64,000 nt of DNA from a virus, in IMG/VR virus record IMGVR_UViG_3300008459_000008, positions 1 to 64,000 of that record; one strand, given 5' to 3'. Below the pieces are notes generated by a model. The model did no database searches. It saw nothing but the letters and a program-made list of their open reading frames with translations, and had not been told where the DNA came from. This document shows, piece by piece, positions 8,109 through 14,721 of the stretch. Each line of letters opens with the position of its first letter. The stretch's first letter is position 1. The translations under genes and the position numbers were made by a program.

Positions 8109-8474
8109 TCATAATGAATGTAGTCCCATACCATCATTAGATGATTCAATTGAGATTAACCTAATCTGATGGTCATTATCACCCTTTTTCTTATATAATT
8201 CGTTGAAACCCTTAGCTAGACCCCTTTTAAATATTTCGGTGAAGTATGCGAAAGCATTATCCGATTTTTCCTCGTTGAAATTATACCAATTTGAAAACAT
8301 ATCCAATAAACCAGACTGATAACAATCCATTCTATCATCATTGTTATAATAACGCATTTTTTTAATTGTTCTTTTTGCTAGGGTCTCTAACATTAATTTA
8401 GAGTTTCTTGTCAATTTTCCTTGTGCTTTTGATATAATTATTTCTACATATAGATCTTTATTCTGAAGGTACAT
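8109..8474 (-). CDS. 55: Late-transcription sigma factor gp55
   Basis: The 121-aa product aligns with the core of T4 gp55: DDRMDCYQSGLLDMFSNWYN, NFNEEKSDNAFAYFTEIFKR and the following F-N-E-L-Y-K-K-K. This is the sigma-region-2-like helix set that recognises the late -10 element. It is shorter than T4 gp55 (185 aa) and lacks most of the C-terminal part that contacts the sliding clamp in T4. No AATATATA motif precedes it, as expected if it is made before the late phase by host sigma. Its product is the likely reader of the AATATATA motifs in this window. Confidence 0.82.
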   Translation of the reverse strand: MYLQNKDLYVEIIISKAQGKLTRNSKLMLETLAKRTIKKMRYYNNDDRMDCYQSGLLDMFSNWYNFNEEKSDNAFAYFTEIFKRGLAKGFNELYKKKGDNDHQIRLISIESSNDGMGLHSL

Positions 8475-8555
8475 AAATGAAATTATTTTTTAAGAATTTA
8501 AATTCTTAATAATTTCTATAGTAAGTATACTATTGTTTTTAAATTTGTTTATAAT

Positions 8556-8583
8556 AAAAAAACCTCCAAAAGGAGGTTTTTTT
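8556..8583. terminator. Rho-independent terminator
   Basis: Perfect stem AAAAAACCTCC / GGAGGTTTTTT with an AAAA loop, U-rich on both strands. It lies immediately downstream of the minus-strand 8585-9877 gene and insulates gene 55. Confidence 0.9.
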
Positions 8584-8584
8584 A

Positions 8585-9877
8585 TTACATTAATCTTTCT
8601 TTTTCTCTTTCTCTATATTGTAATTCCCTAACAGATAAAAGGTCTTTTTCAAGTTGGTCCTTTCTCTTTGCTAAATTACCCAAAGCAACTTGTAAGGAAT
8701 TTGATTCACCAAGCATTTGTAGTGAATTTTGAATTTTTTCAATGTTTAATTGTACATCTTCTAATTTCAAAGTTATTTCTCTTTCTTTGTCTTCAAGTTT
8801 TCTTTTTGTAACAATTTCTTTTTCAAGATTATTTTCATAGAAATATGTTAAATCAAAATTTAATTCATTTTTAACTTCATTTACTAACTCGATAGCTGAT
8901 TCATATTTGAAGAACGAGTTACCATATCTCTGGTCACATCTATAAAGATAAATAGCATTTTTGTAGTTAAATGCATAAACTTCAAGGTGTGGATTAACAA
9001 GATTTGAAACTCTTTTGATAACATCCATTTCGACAAATTTATTCAGATTGTGGGATGTCTCTAAAAGAACAGGATAGAAGTTCTTATTTACGATAGGAAT
9101 GATTGGGGATGAGAATAAACTTTCTAAAGTTGTCTCCTTATTCATTTCATCATCATTAATATAAATTATACCTTTCTTGTTTACAGATAAACCAATTGTT
9201 AAATTTTCAGAAATTCTAAAATTAATTTTTTCATCGTTAAGACTTGCAAATCTCATACCGATTTCTAAATTTCTTAATGTTTTAAGTTTTTCAGAATCCA
9301 CCACGTGAGTTTCAAGAAGAGTTTTTTCGATATTGTCATCGGTAAGTAAAAACCAAGAATCTCTTATCATACAAAGATATCCATCTTCAACTTGTTCTAC
9401 AATTGTATATACTGACTCAGCATTACCACCGGATAGAAGGTTTGTTTTTTGTTCTGGATTTTTTGTCAAATTATGAACAAATAATTTAATCTCAGGAACC
9501 CAGTCATAGACAGCTAATTCATTGAGAATTTTTGACATCCGATCTTGATCTGAATCAAGATTGATTGTTTGTAAGAGCACATTGATTGGTTGTCTGTAAA
9601 GTTGTCCTTGGTTTTTGCTGTCCAAAACATTGTATAAATGTTTTAACTCATATACAAGTTGATATTGGTTCATATCATCAGTTAATGATTCTAAGAAACC
9701 TTTCACTTGTTTGTCGTAAGTGAATGGCTTAAGTTTTTCATTCAATGAATTAATTACAACCTTCTCCGATAATTCATTACAAGCATTCATATGTCCCTCA
9801 AGCACCGTAGAAATTTCCATTTGGTCCACAGTTAAGGATTTTCTAAAATTGAATAACTCCATTTTGAGATTCTTCAT
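8585..9877 (-). CDS. Unknown 430-aa protein with C-terminal coiled coil
   Basis: I do not recognise this family. The protein has an N-terminal helical region, a mixed alpha/beta centre (residues about 150-330) and a C-terminal coiled coil (about 365-430) rich in Lys, Glu and Leu, ending RELQYREREKERLM. There is no signal peptide or membrane segment. Two AATATATA motifs lie upstream (33 and 87 nt) and a terminator lies directly downstream, so it is probably a monocistronic late gene. Late expression and the neighbouring sheath-stabiliser gene suggest a virion or assembly role; this is inference. Confidence 0.78.
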   Translation of the reverse strand: MKNLKMELFNFRKSLTVDQMEISTVLEGHMNACNELSEKVVINSLNEKLKPFTYDKQVKGFLESLTDDMNQYQLVYELKHLYNVLDSKNQGQLYRQPINVLLQTINLDSDQDRMSKILNELAVYDWVPEIKLFVHNLTKNPEQKTNLLSGGNAESVYTIVEQVEDGYLCMIRDSWFLLTDDNIEKTLLETHVVDSEKLKTLRNLEIGMRFASLNDEKINFRISENLTIGLSVNKKGIIYINDDEMNKETTLESLFSSPIIPIVNKNFYPVLLETSHNLNKFVEMDVIKRVSNLVNPHLEVYAFNYKNAIYLYRCDQRYGNSFFKYESAIELVNEVKNELNFDLTYFYENNLEKEIVTKRKLEDKEREITLKLEDVQLNIEKIQNSLQMLGESNSLQVALGNLAKRKDQLEKDLLSVRELQYREREKERLM

Positions 9878-9910
9878 AATGACAAAAATTAATTTTTTAG
9901 TTTTCTAAAG

Positions 9911-9918
9911 TATATATT
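9911..9918 (-). promoter_or_regulatory. AATATATA motif, proximal, before the 9877 gene
   Basis: Exact 8-mer on the coding strand, 33 nt before the ATG at 9877. Confidence 0.5.
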
Positions 9919-9964
9919 ATATAAAAAATATGTGTTTTTTACAATTTTATATCTCTATGAGGTT

Positions 9965-9972
9965 TATATATT
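9965..9972 (-). promoter_or_regulatory. AATATATA motif, distal, before the 9877 gene
   Basis: Exact 8-mer on the coding strand between the stop of the gp15-like gene and the 9877 start. It is a possible second promoter with an 87-nt leader. Confidence 0.4.
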
Positions 9973-9985
9973 AAATTTATATTTT

Positions 9986-10735
9986 TTATTTTCTTTTGGA
10001 TAACTTTGTAGCATCTGTACGTGGTAAATTTGATTTATCACTCCTAGCATTACTCTTCATTTGTAGATACCACCTAGTGCCCTTTGGATAGATTATTGGA
10101 TCTGGATCTTTACGGTAAGCTGGGTAATATGTTTGTACCTCAAATGAAACAGTCAATTTTATTGTATTATCTGATGTTAGATTTTTTTCTCTTTGAATCT
10201 CTACTTGGTTGGTATCTGGTATTAACATGACCGCGTCTATATTCATAAAATTATGCTCAAAATACATAAATCTATAAACCCACAATGTGTCCATTATAGC
10301 TTGTGAACACTTAAAAACATCGATCTCACTAGATAAGAGTATTGATAAATCATACTTTACTGAAACTGGTACAGCTCTGACTTTAGTCAACATTTTTCTA
10401 ATTTCATCGTCTTTTTCTATGACCATCCTTAACCAAACATTAGGATTTGCAAATTCATCTGCTCTGATGTCATAAGAGGTGAGTGTCAGATGACCTCTAG
10501 GTATCTTATCTGTATTCAATTCAACAAATCTGTTATTAGATACAACATCATCTGAAAATGAATCCAATAAAAATCTGTCATCTCCCGCCATCGAATAGTA
10601 GAAGGGTACACTAACTTTTATATCTCCACTAGTGAATTTATTTGTCCAATTGATTTCACCCTCCAAAGTGTCTAAAACACAAATTGTGAGGTCCCTAAAA
10701 AAAACATCTTCGAAGTTAAATCTTTCACCTATCAT
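9986..10735 (-). CDS. 15: Tail sheath stabiliser and completion protein gp15-like
   Basis: The 249-aa product parallels T4 gp15 (272 aa). It opens with a short aromatic N-terminus, then SGDIKVSVPFYYSM (compare T4 gp15 GD-x-x-x-x-VPI-x-Y). The central KYDLSILLSSEIDVFKCSQA matches the T4 YELSI-x-x-x-x-x-D-x-F block. Further on come NIDAVMLIPDTNQ and the KLTVSFEVQTYYPAY strand that aligns with T4 SLTFEVNGWMYPP. gp15 caps the tail end so that tail can join head. The ATG is 5 nt from an AATATATA motif. The similarity was judged by eye. Confidence 0.75.
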   Translation of the reverse strand: MIGERFNFEDVFFRDLTICVLDTLEGEINWTNKFTSGDIKVSVPFYYSMAGDDRFLLDSFSDDVVSNNRFVELNTDKIPRGHLTLTSYDIRADEFANPNVWLRMVIEKDDEIRKMLTKVRAVPVSVKYDLSILLSSEIDVFKCSQAIMDTLWVYRFMYFEHNFMNIDAVMLIPDTNQVEIQREKNLTSDNTIKLTVSFEVQTYYPAYRKDPDPIIYPKGTRWYLQMKSNARSDKSNLPRTDATKLSKRK

Positions 10736-10740
10736 AAACT

Positions 10741-10748
10741 TATATATT
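10741..10748 (-). promoter_or_regulatory. AATATATA motif, leaderless type, before the gp15-like gene
   Basis: Exact 8-mer on the coding strand with 5 nt to the ATG at 10735. By analogy with T4 late promoters the transcript would begin at or beside the start codon. Confidence 0.6.
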
Positions 10749-10783
10749 GAAAACTTATCCTTTTACCGAACCTATAAAAAATC

Positions 10784-11767
10784 ATGAAAAATCTACTTTT
10801 ATCCGAAAGATGGAGGCCAAAAACTTTGGAAGATACCATTCTACTGCCTAGAATTCGTAAACTATTCGAAAATGGTGTTCAACAAAATGTTATCCTCTAT
10901 GGTAACTTTGGTACGGGTAAGACCACACTTGCGAGAATTTTGATCGGTAAGTATTCAAAAAATAAACCTTTTTTGGAATTAAATAGTTCTTTTTATACAT
11001 CAATTGATACACTTAGAAACAAGATCGATGAATTTTGTTCTAAAGTTTATATGGGTCTCGATTTAGTAGAAGATTTACCTAGGGATACAATCAAGTACGT
11101 ATTTCTAGATGAGTTTGATAGAACTTCAATACAATATCAAGATGCATTAAAAGCTTATATAGAAGAATTTTCAAGTAAAAATGTCAGATTTATATTGACT
11201 ACAAATCACATTAATAAAGTTAGTCCAGGTATAAGGTCAAGACTGGTTGAAATTAATTTCGATTGTCAAAATGCTGAAGAAGAAAAGTATTTAAAAACAG
11301 AAATTTTCAAAAAAATTACAAAACAAATTTGTCAAATTGAAAATTTTACAATACCAAAAGAAATATTGGTTAAAATTATAAATAAAAAATTTCCAGATTT
11401 TAGGTCTATATTGATTGAAGTGGACCAATTCAAATTAACTGGTCACTCTACCCAAAACAATACTGGATCAAATATCAAAATAAGACAAGATTTATATAAT
11501 CTGATTTTTGATAAAACAATTACATTTGAAGATACATTCACTTTTTTGATGGAAAATTTTGGACCTGAAAGGATTGATGTTTTATTCGAATTACTATCAA
11601 AGCCCTTCATCGAGTATTGTATGAATGAAAGAAAAGATTGTGATCAAAATTTATTTCATCATACTTACATAATATGTGAACATCAAAAATTATTAGAAAC
11701 CAACACAGATCCGATAATTTTAGGTATGACAGTAGTGGGTAAAACTAGAGACCTATTTCTGAACTAA
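10784..11767 (+). CDS. 44: Sliding clamp loader large subunit gp44
   Basis: The 327-aa product is an AAA+ clamp loader ATPase of the T4 gp44/RFC type. It has an N-terminal SERWRPKTLEDTILL box, Walker A GNFGTGKTT (residues 40-48), Walker B VFLDEFD (106-112), a sensor-1 LTTNHINKV and the RSR arginine finger of the small-RFC motif. It loads the clamp, which in T4 serves both replication and late transcription with gp55. No small subunit (gp62) or clamp (gp45) gene is visible in this window. No AATATATA motif precedes it, consistent with early expression. The next gene's promoter motif overlaps its stop codon. Confidence 0.92.
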   Translation: MKNLLLSERWRPKTLEDTILLPRIRKLFENGVQQNVILYGNFGTGKTTLARILIGKYSKNKPFLELNSSFYTSIDTLRNKIDEFCSKVYMGLDLVEDLPRDTIKYVFLDEFDRTSIQYQDALKAYIEEFSSKNVRFILTTNHINKVSPGIRSRLVEINFDCQNAEEEKYLKTEIFKKITKQICQIENFTIPKEILVKIINKKFPDFRSILIEVDQFKLTGHSTQNNTGSNIKIRQDLYNLIFDKTITFEDTFTFLMENFGPERIDVLFELLSKPFIEYCMNERKDCDQNLFHHTYIICEHQKLLETNTDPIILGMTVVGKTRDLFLN

Positions 11768-11773
11768 TATATA
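11766..11773 (+). promoter_or_regulatory. AATATATA motif, leaderless type, before gene 25
   Basis: Exact 8-mer overlapping the stop of gene 44, with 4 nt to the ATG of gene 25. It gives gene 25 late expression separate from the replication gene before it. Confidence 0.6.
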
Positions 11774-11777
11774 GGTT

Positions 11778-12164
11778 ATGGCTGCTTTTGATTATACCGA
11801 CTTTTATATTTTGGATCCGTCTTTCAATAAGTTCAACGACACCGAACTTATTGAAGATGATTTAATTAGATTGATTATACAGAAATATCAAGTTTTGGTT
11901 TATACGAACAAAGGTGATGTATTAGGTGATGTTAATATTGGAACAAATTTATTGGAACTACTATATCAGACAAAGTTATCCTCTGGTCCAACCCAAGAAA
12001 AAATAAATCAACAAATAGTTTCATACATACCAGAAATATCACAAACACCATATGAATTACAGGTTGTATTCGAGCAAGATCCTGAAAATTTTCAGGAAAT
12101 AATGTTAATAAGTTTTAAATTAGATGAATTTGAAATAGTGAATCAAATTGGAACTTATCTATAA
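11778..12164 (+). CDS. 25: Baseplate wedge protein gp25
   Basis: The 128-aa product has the length and the key segments of the gp25-like family: an N-terminal Y-T-D-F region, GDVLGDVNIGTNLLELLYQT (the conserved G-E/D-x-x-x-x-P/N-x-G-x-x-L-x-x-L-L motif) and a C-terminal ISFKLDEFEI strand. gp25 joins the baseplate wedge and starts the sheath, its fold matching that of the sheath C-terminus. The start is fixed by a late-type motif 4 nt upstream. Confidence 0.85.
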   Translation: MAAFDYTDFYILDPSFNKFNDTELIEDDLIRLIIQKYQVLVYTNKGDVLGDVNIGTNLLELLYQTKLSSGPTQEKINQQIVSYIPEISQTPYELQVVFEQDPENFQEIMLISFKLDEFEIVNQIGTYL

Positions 12165-12170
12165 TATATA
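12163..12170 (+). promoter_or_regulatory. AATATATA motif before the hydrolase gene
   Basis: Exact 8-mer overlapping the gene 25 stop, with 6 nt to the ATG at 12177. Confidence 0.6.
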
Positions 12171-12176
12171 CATTAT

Positions 12177-12806
12177 ATGAGATATATTTATCAATTTGAA
12201 AAATTCAATTCTACAAAATCAGTATTGATAATAGTAGATGTGCAAAAATCCTTCAAAAAATATTTTACTGATAATTATATAAAATCGATTAAAGATTTAT
12301 CGACAAAATATGGCAGTGTCTATCAAATTTTTGATAATCATCACGAAGGTAAAAATGTTGACAAAGACTATTTATATGATAATAAGCCAACTTTAGACAA
12401 TAAATCGGACTTGTACACATTTCCAAATCAAAGAGACCTGATTGAAAAAAGGTATAATTATGATGTAGACGCTAATTTTTATAAAAAAATTCTTGATGAT
12501 GAGATTTATCAGAAAATAAAAGATAACGAAAAAAATCTATCCAAAGGTCAATACTTTCCAACAACTGAGGGAACCATAATTGTTTATATAGGAAATAATC
12601 ATAAGTGGTTCCACGTCCCCAAAAAATTGTATGATCTTTTAAATGAATTAAAACAAGCACAATCAGAAAACACAACTATACATATAGTTGGTGGGGCTAA
12701 GGGTGAATGTTTGGATGACATTATAACGACTTGTGAATCTCTAGGACTGGATATATCAAAAATTGATGAATATATTTATTCCGCGACACACTGTCCAATA
12801 AAATAA
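12177..12806 (+). CDS. Isochorismatase/nicotinamidase-like cysteine hydrolase
   Basis: The 209-aa product has the family's catalytic triad in order: Asp21 in VLIIVDVQKSF, Lys91 in IEKRYNYDVDANF (the K-x-x-x-(S/D)-A-F position) and Cys178 in GGAKGECLDD followed by a helix. The family cleaves C-N or C-O bonds in small molecules, for example nicotinamide to nicotinate. The substrate here cannot be told. The metal-binding Asp-x-His pair of true nicotinamidases is not obvious, although DNHHEG at about 53-58 is a candidate. The N-terminus MRYIYQFEKF resembles a tag shared with other proteins here, so the enzyme could be packaged. Late promoter in front, terminator behind. Confidence 0.68.
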   Translation: MRYIYQFEKFNSTKSVLIIVDVQKSFKKYFTDNYIKSIKDLSTKYGSVYQIFDNHHEGKNVDKDYLYDNKPTLDNKSDLYTFPNQRDLIEKRYNYDVDANFYKKILDDEIYQKIKDNEKNLSKGQYFPTTEGTIIVYIGNNHKWFHVPKKLYDLLNELKQAQSENTTIHIVGGAKGECLDDIITTCESLGLDISKIDEYIYSATHCPIK

Positions 12807-12832
12807 AAACCCATCCGAAGATGGGTTTTTTT
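12805..12832. terminator. Bidirectional rho-independent terminator
   Basis: Stem AAAAACCCATC / GATGGGTTTTT with a CGAA loop between the convergent hydrolase gene and the 12838-13386 gene. Confidence 0.92.
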
Positions 12833-12837
12833 ATGAT

Positions 12838-13386
12838 TTATGCTGTAGGTAGTTCTTCTTCTTCACCCTCTTCCTCTTCCTCCTCTTCTTCACCTTGAGC
12901 CTGTCCTTGTCCCTGTGGTTGAGCTTGAATTTGTCCTTGTCCCTGTGGTTGAGCTTGAATTTGTCCTTGTCCCTGTGGTTGAGCTTGAACCTCTTCGAAA
13001 TCCTGAGCGGGTTCGGTTTGAACTTGAGCTTGTTGTGATTGTCCTTGCATTTGTGCCTGTGGTTGAGCTTGAGCCTGTCCTTGTCCTTGAGCCTGTCCTT
13101 GAGCACCACCAACTAAGATTGTTGCTGGTATATTATCAACGTTCATACCAGTTTCAACTACGTGTTTAACAAGTTCCTCGACAATATCCATATCACTATA
13201 AAAATCTCTTAGATTTTTTTGTGTATTATCGGATACCTTCTTTATATAGGAATTAACCATCGTTTTTTTAACATCTACAATAACACGTACTTTGTAATTG
13301 TCATCAACTTGAAGAACCGATTCTTTAACAACTTGGGTTGGGTTCTTTTTAGATTTATAGGATAAAAATTTTCTGATATGATTCAT
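12838..13386 (-). CDS. Unknown protein with Gln/Pro repeat linker and acidic tail
   Basis: Residues 1-90 of the 182-aa product look folded (MNHIRKFLSYKSKKNP, then alternating strands and helices). Residues 91-165 are a low-complexity Ala/Gln/Gly/Pro linker with three GQGQIQAQPQ-type units, and the C-terminus is a run of Glu residues ending LPTA. I do not recognise the folded part. The linker recalls the portal C-terminus and may be a flexible tether. An AATATATA motif lies 26 nt upstream and a terminator directly downstream. Confidence 0.72.
   Translation of the reverse strand: MNHIRKFLSYKSKKNPTQVVKESVLQVDDNYKVRVIVDVKKTMVNSYIKKVSDNTQKNLRDFYSDMDIVEELVKHVVETGMNVDNIPATILVGGAQGQAQGQGQAQAQPQAQMQGQSQQAQVQTEPAQDFEEVQAQPQGQGQIQAQPQGQGQIQAQPQGQGQAQGEEEEEEEEGEEEELPTA
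12903..12992 (-). repeat. 30-bp coding repeat, three units
   Basis: Three near-identical 30-nt units encode the QAQPQGQGQI repeat of the preceding entry. Shorter degenerate copies extend to about 13110. Confidence 0.88.
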
Positions 13387-13412
13387 TATCTTAATAATAT
13401 TTTTTATTGACT

Positions 13413-13420
13413 TATATATT
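13413..13420 (-). promoter_or_regulatory. AATATATA motif before the 13386 gene
   Basis: Exact 8-mer on the coding strand, 26 nt before the ATG. Confidence 0.55.
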
Positions 13421-13441
13421 CTATTTTTAAAACGATTTTTA

Positions 13442-13948
13442 TTAATTCACCAAAGTTCCAAGGAGAAATAGTGATAGTGCTCCAAATCCAACAGTTCCTC
13501 CAATCAACCACCTCCTTTCAGATTGTAATTGTTCCACAATCTTATTAAAATTTTCGATTTGACCAGATTGTAATTTTCCTTGATCATCACATTTTTTCAA
13601 ATCAGCTTCCAAATTCAATATTTTTTTATCTTGGGTTTGAATGCTTAATTCATTATCTTTGATGCTCTTTTCATATTGATCAATCAATAGTTTATCAACT
13701 AGTTGTTTTTGTTCATATTTATTGACAACTACAAAAAATCTTTTGAGTAAACTATCACATCCTAGTCTAACATCTTTAAAAAGTGATAGAAGAACTTCAT
13801 GATTATAAATCTTTTGTACCTGTTCTATTGTGTAAATAACACCTATTGTATCACCATTTTGAATATAGTATTTAGGAAATTCTTCTTGTTGCGCTTTTAA
13901 TGAAAAGTGACAAAATAAGATTACTATTAAGCAAAGTATTTTTCTCAT
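13442..13948 (-). CDS. Exported coiled-coil protein with C-terminal membrane anchor, spanin-like
   Basis: The 168-aa product has a signal peptide (MRKILCLIVILF, then a small-residue site near LKAQ), an exported region with a long coiled coil (about residues 75-140) and one C-terminal membrane segment, GGTVGFGALSLFLLGTL. No lipobox cysteine is present at the signal cleavage site. The gene directly follows, with a 3-nt gap, another membrane-anchored coiled-coil protein. Two adjacent membrane coiled-coil proteins suggest a spanin-type pair that disrupts the outer membrane at lysis. No endolysin or recognised holin is beside them, so the call is tentative. Confidence 0.7.
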   Translation of the reverse strand: MRKILCLIVILFCHFSLKAQQEEFPKYYIQNGDTIGVIYTIEQVQKIYNHEVLLSLFKDVRLGCDSLLKRFFVVVNKYEQKQLVDKLLIDQYEKSIKDNELSIQTQDKKILNLEADLKKCDDQGKLQSGQIENFNKIVEQLQSERRWLIGGTVGFGALSLFLLGTLVN

Positions 13949-13951
13949 CTA

Positions 13952-14383
13952 TTATTTTAATTTTTCTGCAGTTTTTTCTACCAATTTTGATTTTGGTAGA
14001 ACAATAGGTTTATCTATAAGATCATCTATTTCTTTTTTTCTCCTAGCCAACATTTCATTATACAACTTGAGATCTTCTCTCAGGTTTATAATTTCCGAAT
14101 CTTTTGATTTTGCAATTTTTTTATAAAAATTTATTGTATCAGATCTTAAATATGATAGTTGTCTCAATCTATTTAACTCGATGTCCAATATTTTTCTTTC
14201 TACAAGTAGAGAGTCTCTCTCTTTTTGAATTTTCGATATGTCTTGTTGTTTGGTCGAATTGTCATCTTGAAGATTATCTATTTTTTTACTATCAAATGGT
14301 TTGAAATATATCCAAATACAAACACACAATAGTACTATAATAAATAAATCTTTCCATTCGACAACAATTTTTTTAGGAACCAT
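13952..14383 (-). CDS. N-anchored coiled-coil protein, inner-spanin-like
   Basis: The 143-aa product has a short cytoplasmic N-terminus, one membrane helix (DLFIIVLLCVCIWIYF, about residues 12-27) and a periplasmic coiled coil (about 40-125) ending in a Pro/Lys-rich tail (KPIVLPKSKLVEK). This is the layout of an inner-membrane spanin (T4 PseT.3, lambda Rz). It is followed 3 nt later by an exported coiled-coil protein. No sequence motif proves spanin function, so it could also be another envelope protein. Confidence 0.7.
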   Translation of the reverse strand: MVPKKIVVEWKDLFIIVLLCVCIWIYFKPFDSKKIDNLQDDNSTKQQDISKIQKERDSLLVERKILDIELNRLRQLSYLRSDTINFYKKIAKSKDSEIINLREDLKLYNEMLARRKKEIDDLIDKPIVLPKSKLVEKTAEKLK

Positions 14384-14414
14384 TTGTAATTATAATAATT
14401 TTTTCTTACCTTTG

Positions 14415-14436
14415 TATATATAATAAAATATAAATT
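14415..14436. promoter_or_regulatory. TATATATAATA / TATAAATT divergent promoter region
   Basis: The intergenic region between the divergent spanin-like and ClpS genes holds TATATATAATA (14415-14425). A TATAAATT (14429-14436), close to the T4 late consensus TATAAATA, lies 3 nt before the ClpS ATG. Function is inferred. Confidence 0.45.
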
Positions 14437-14439
14437 TCT

Positions 14440-14721
14440 ATGGCTACAATTACAAAATCAAAGACAGATAAACAACTTGAAAAAGTTTTGAGTGAACCAT
14501 TTATACTCATACTGCATAATGATGATTATAATACCTTTGAATGGGTCATTGAATGTCTAATCAAAATTTGTAAACATGAGCCAAATCAAGCTTCTCAATG
14601 TGCTCATATAGTTCATTTTACAGGAAAATGTGACGTAAAAAGAGGAGATCATGACACAATTATGCCAATGTATAACAAGTTGAAATCTTGTGGTCTTAAC
14701 GTAACTATGGAAATGTCTTAA
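14440..14721 (+). CDS. clpS: ClpS-like N-degron adaptor
   Basis: The 93-aa product matches ClpS in length and pocket residues: FILILHNDDYNTFEWVIECL holds the Asn27-Asp28-Asp29 set that binds an N-terminal amino group. AHIVHFTGKCDV holds the conserved His59, and the protein ends with the family's C-terminal strand (GLNVTMEM). ClpS delivers proteins with destabilising N-terminal residues to ClpAP/ClpCP. A phage copy could redirect host proteolysis or replace host ClpS during infection. It is divergent from the spanin-like pair and overlaps the convergent terminase stop by 4 nt. The family is clear; the purpose is unknown. Confidence 0.85.
   Translation: MATITKSKTDKQLEKVLSEPFILILHNDDYNTFEWVIECLIKICKHEPNQASQCAHIVHFTGKCDVKRGDHDTIMPMYNKLKSCGLNVTMEMS

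Noticed and set aside
12831-13169. Open frames of K/R- and L/V/E-rich repeats on both strands near 13 kb
   Set aside because: Frame shadows of the Gln/Pro repeat gene.
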